Source of the DNA: Peptacetobacter hominis
GTDB lineage: Bacteria > Bacillota > Clostridia > Peptostreptococcales > Peptostreptococcaceae
Reading direction: 5' to 3'
Assembly (NCBI RefSeq): GCF_006861675.1
Contig: NZ_SGJB01000007.1
Coordinates: 50,865-114,864 of the forward strand
Length of the DNA: 64,000 nucleotides
The number at the start of each line of letters is the position of its first letter. The first letter of the stretch is position 1. A program made the translations under genes and the position numbers. Below are positions 62,853-64,000 of the stretch, piece after piece. A model generated the notes under the pieces. The model did not search any database. It was not told where the DNA came from and saw only the letters and a list, made by a program, of their open reading frames with translations.

Positions 62853-62911
62853 ATATTTTACTTTATATTTTGTATTTATAGTTGTTTTTCTTCCATTAGC
62901 ATCTATTACTC

Positions 62912-63376
62912 TTATAAAAAATAAGTCATTTTTTTAAAGGAATATTCTATATGATTTAATAAATGTACTATTCTTGTAGCATTAATTATAATAAAAGTTG
63001 TCTTTCCTGGTTCTATTACTATTTTTTCTTCAAGTGAACTCCCTTCTTCAACACAAAATAGCAAATCATCTTGACAATTCAGAAGATTTTCAGAAAGTAT
63101 TATATCTTTTTTGCCTATTCTTTTTCCGGAAATAAACTCCAAGTATTTTATAACTCTAATTTCTGAACTTGGATTTAACATAGCTACCTTTATAAATTTG
63201 CTACCATCCTCTATCAATATTAACTCTGGTTTTATCTTTTTCTTTGATGGATAAATTGATATAAATAATGCTATAAAAGATGCCACAGCAGAAGCAATAG
63301 CAGATATTAACGTCACAAAAGAATTGTGATCAGCAATTATTTGTTTGATATAATCATTAAATATTTTATAAAACAT
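62912..63376 (-). CDS. single-helix protein, likely N-terminal half of a frameshifted gene
   Basis: The 154-residue product starts at an ATG at 63376 with GGAG 7 bases upstream. It has one membrane helix (about residues 18-41, VTLISAIASAVASFIALFISI), then a beta-rich soluble domain (ELILIEDGSKFIKVAMLNPSS; IEPGKTTFIIINATRIVH). It ends abruptly after seven A's with the unrelated tail MTYFL. One more base in the A tract would join it to the next frame, giving a continuous beta domain followed by three more helices. No homologue recognised. Confidence 0.65.
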   Translation of the reverse strand: MFYKIFNDYIKQIIADHNSFVTLISAIASAVASFIALFISIYPSKKKIKPELILIEDGSKFIKVAMLNPSSEIRVIKYLEFISGKRIGKKDIILSENLLNCQDDLLFCVEEGSSLEEKIVIEPGKTTFIIINATRIVHLLNHIEYSFKKMTYFL

Positions 63377-63599
63377 GATTTTTCTCCACCCTAATATCTT
63401 AATTAACATATAATACTTAGGTTAACAGTGCATTAATAATAAACTCTGATATATTTGTAAAAGAAGCAACTATACATTTATTAATATACAACAGTTTTTC
63501 TATCATACTATCATCTTCAATTATATTATTTAATACATATAAAAATTTAGTATTCAAATATTCTGTTAACCTTTGCACTGCAAACCTAAATATTATAAA

Positions 63600-63711
63600 T
63601 ATACGCAGGTTGGCATAGAGTCGAGCCCTGAAAAGTAGACCACTACCCAACCTACTTGCTAGCAACCCGCTTCGTCAACGTATGGCAAAAGCTTAATCCA
63701 CTTATATTATA
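63600..63711 (-). ncRNA. GC-rich, possibly structured RNA (5' leader or small RNA)
   Basis: The stretch 63600-63690 is far richer in G and C than everything around it and has no convincing ORF. It contains AGGTTGG (63607-63613) paired with CCAACCT (63647-63653), an inner GTAG/CTAC hairpin and the palindrome TTGCTAGCAA (63656-63665). On the minus strand TATAAT (63706-63711) would start an RNA just before it, running toward the split gene at 63376. No known riboswitch class is recognised. It could also be a remnant of a mobile element. Confidence 0.4.
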
Positions 63712-63757
63712 TCAATTTTGCTGTTTATTTAAAAGTATACTATTTTGATTAATAATC

Positions 63758-63868
63758 CTAATAAGCTGGTTCAGTTTTCCAAACTGGTTTCCAAAACATT
63801 TCTCTTGAAATTTTAGCTACTGAATATATTAAATTATCTAATTTATAGTTTATAAAATTATCTTTCAT
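63758..63868 (-). CDS. possible 36-residue peptide
   Basis: An ATG at 63868 with AAAGGAGA nine to ten bases upstream opens 36 codons to TAG at 63758. The peptide begins MKDNFINYKLDNLIYS and ends FWKPVWKTEPAY. It has no signal peptide. The strong RBS and Trp/Pro-containing end suggest it is translated. It lies between the terminator-like hairpin at 63922 and the GC-rich RNA candidate; function unknown. Confidence 0.45.
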   Translation of the reverse strand: MKDNFINYKLDNLIYSVAKISREMFWKPVWKTEPAY

Positions 63869-63921
63869 GTACTAATTTCTCCTTTTATTCTTTTGAATAT
63901 GCTTTTATATTTAAAATAATA

Positions 63922-63965
63922 AAGGGGCTGTCGCATTAATATTTTATTAGTGCGATAGCCCTTAT
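63922..63965. terminator. hairpin near the right edge
   Basis: GGGCTGTCGCATTAAT and ATTAGTGCGATAGCCC pair with a few G-U pairs and a 5-base loop, with T-runs on both sides (better on the plus strand). It may end a gene outside the window, or be an end of a small inserted element. Confidence 0.55.
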
Positions 63966-64000
63966 TTTTTTGAAAAAATATAATAAAAAATCACCTTCTA

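Noticed and set aside
62905..62945. Programmed -1 ribosomal frameshift at the A7 tract
   Set aside because: The in-frame codons TTT AAA AAA ATG do not form a standard X-XXY-YYZ slippery heptamer; mutation or transcript slippage is simpler.
63607..63653. tRNA-like reading of the GC-rich patch
   Set aside because: The 7-bp outer stem spans only 47 bases and there is no proper anticodon or T-arm.
63417..63665. 82-codon minus-strand frame with a TTG start
   Set aside because: No ribosome-binding site, covers the GC-rich patch, and the peptide lacks protein-like features.

Overview
The window is a very AT-rich (roughly 30% GC) chromosomal segment of a low-GC Gram-positive anaerobe, most likely a Clostridia member near Peptostreptococcaceae. 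The reasons are AT-rich codon use (AGA, ATA), strong AGGAGG ribosome-binding sites with ATG/TTG starts, lipoprotein and cytoplasmic proteins typical of Firmicutes, an orphan 2-hydroxyacyl-CoA dehydratase activator, a LysR-linked AsrC-like sulfite reductase, and a selenoprotein gene. I cannot name a species. It is mostly core-type sequence: no transposase, integrase, CRISPR array, rRNA or tRNA gene was seen.

Layout. 1-9.0 kb: partial NUDIX gene, dehydratase activase, adenosine deaminase, Mrp, Na/Pi cotransporter, acyltransferase, AsrC-like protein with a divergent LysR gene, and a membrane protein with an HExxH motif. 9.1-13.3 kb: the acetyl-CoA carboxylase operon accB-accC-accD-accA. 13.4-16.9 kb: a MerR gene facing a flavodoxin-like/hydrolase/lipoprotein operon, then a YitT protein. 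17.2-18.0 kb: two tandem HesB-like genes; the first has an in-frame UGA followed by a SECIS-like hairpin and is almost certainly a selenoprotein, the second carries Cys at that place. 18.1-23.3 kb: trmB, then a minus-strand run corA, aroA, aroC, chorismate mutase, ydcF-like. 23.4-33.7 kb: assorted genes, including a saccharopine-dehydrogenase-family gene behind a tandem glycine riboswitch, a patatin, a TerD protein, a VTT membrane protein, an EamA exporter, a zinc phospholipase-like protein and an Xre regulator.

33.8-43.6 kb: one long minus-strand branched-chain amino-acid operon leuA-ilvN-ilvC-leuC-leuD-leuB-ilvD-ilvB, behind a structured leader with a possible CodY box and no T-box. 43.7-50.4 kb: an incomplete thiamine-type ABC system, HAD phosphatase, NUDIX, EamA, YkpA-type ABC-F and a MoeA-like molybdopterin-binding protein. 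The last is co-transcribed with a degenerate FtsZ-like protein. 51.2-53.0 kb: two overlapping genes of unknown function (DUF6179 type and a partner). 53.1-58.2 kb: a 64-bp perfect palindrome, a YbhN-like flippase, an NCS2 purine permease under a guanine-type riboswitch, and aminopeptidase P. 58.3-64 kb: TatD-linked radical SAM protein, a 26-residue-repeat protein, a lipoprotein, miaB, a membrane protein apparently split by a frameshift in an A7 tract, a GC-rich possibly structured RNA patch, and a 36-codon ORF.

The genes work mostly as independent small units. The coherent modules are fatty-acid precursor supply (acc), aromatic end-pathway (aroA/aroC/CM), branched-chain amino-acid synthesis (ilv-leu), and purine salvage (add, NCS2 permease). 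The best candidates for something new are the UGA-containing HesB gene, the glycine riboswitch on an unexpected target, the FtsZ-like/MoeA-like pair, the repeat protein, and the 62.4-63.9 kb region.
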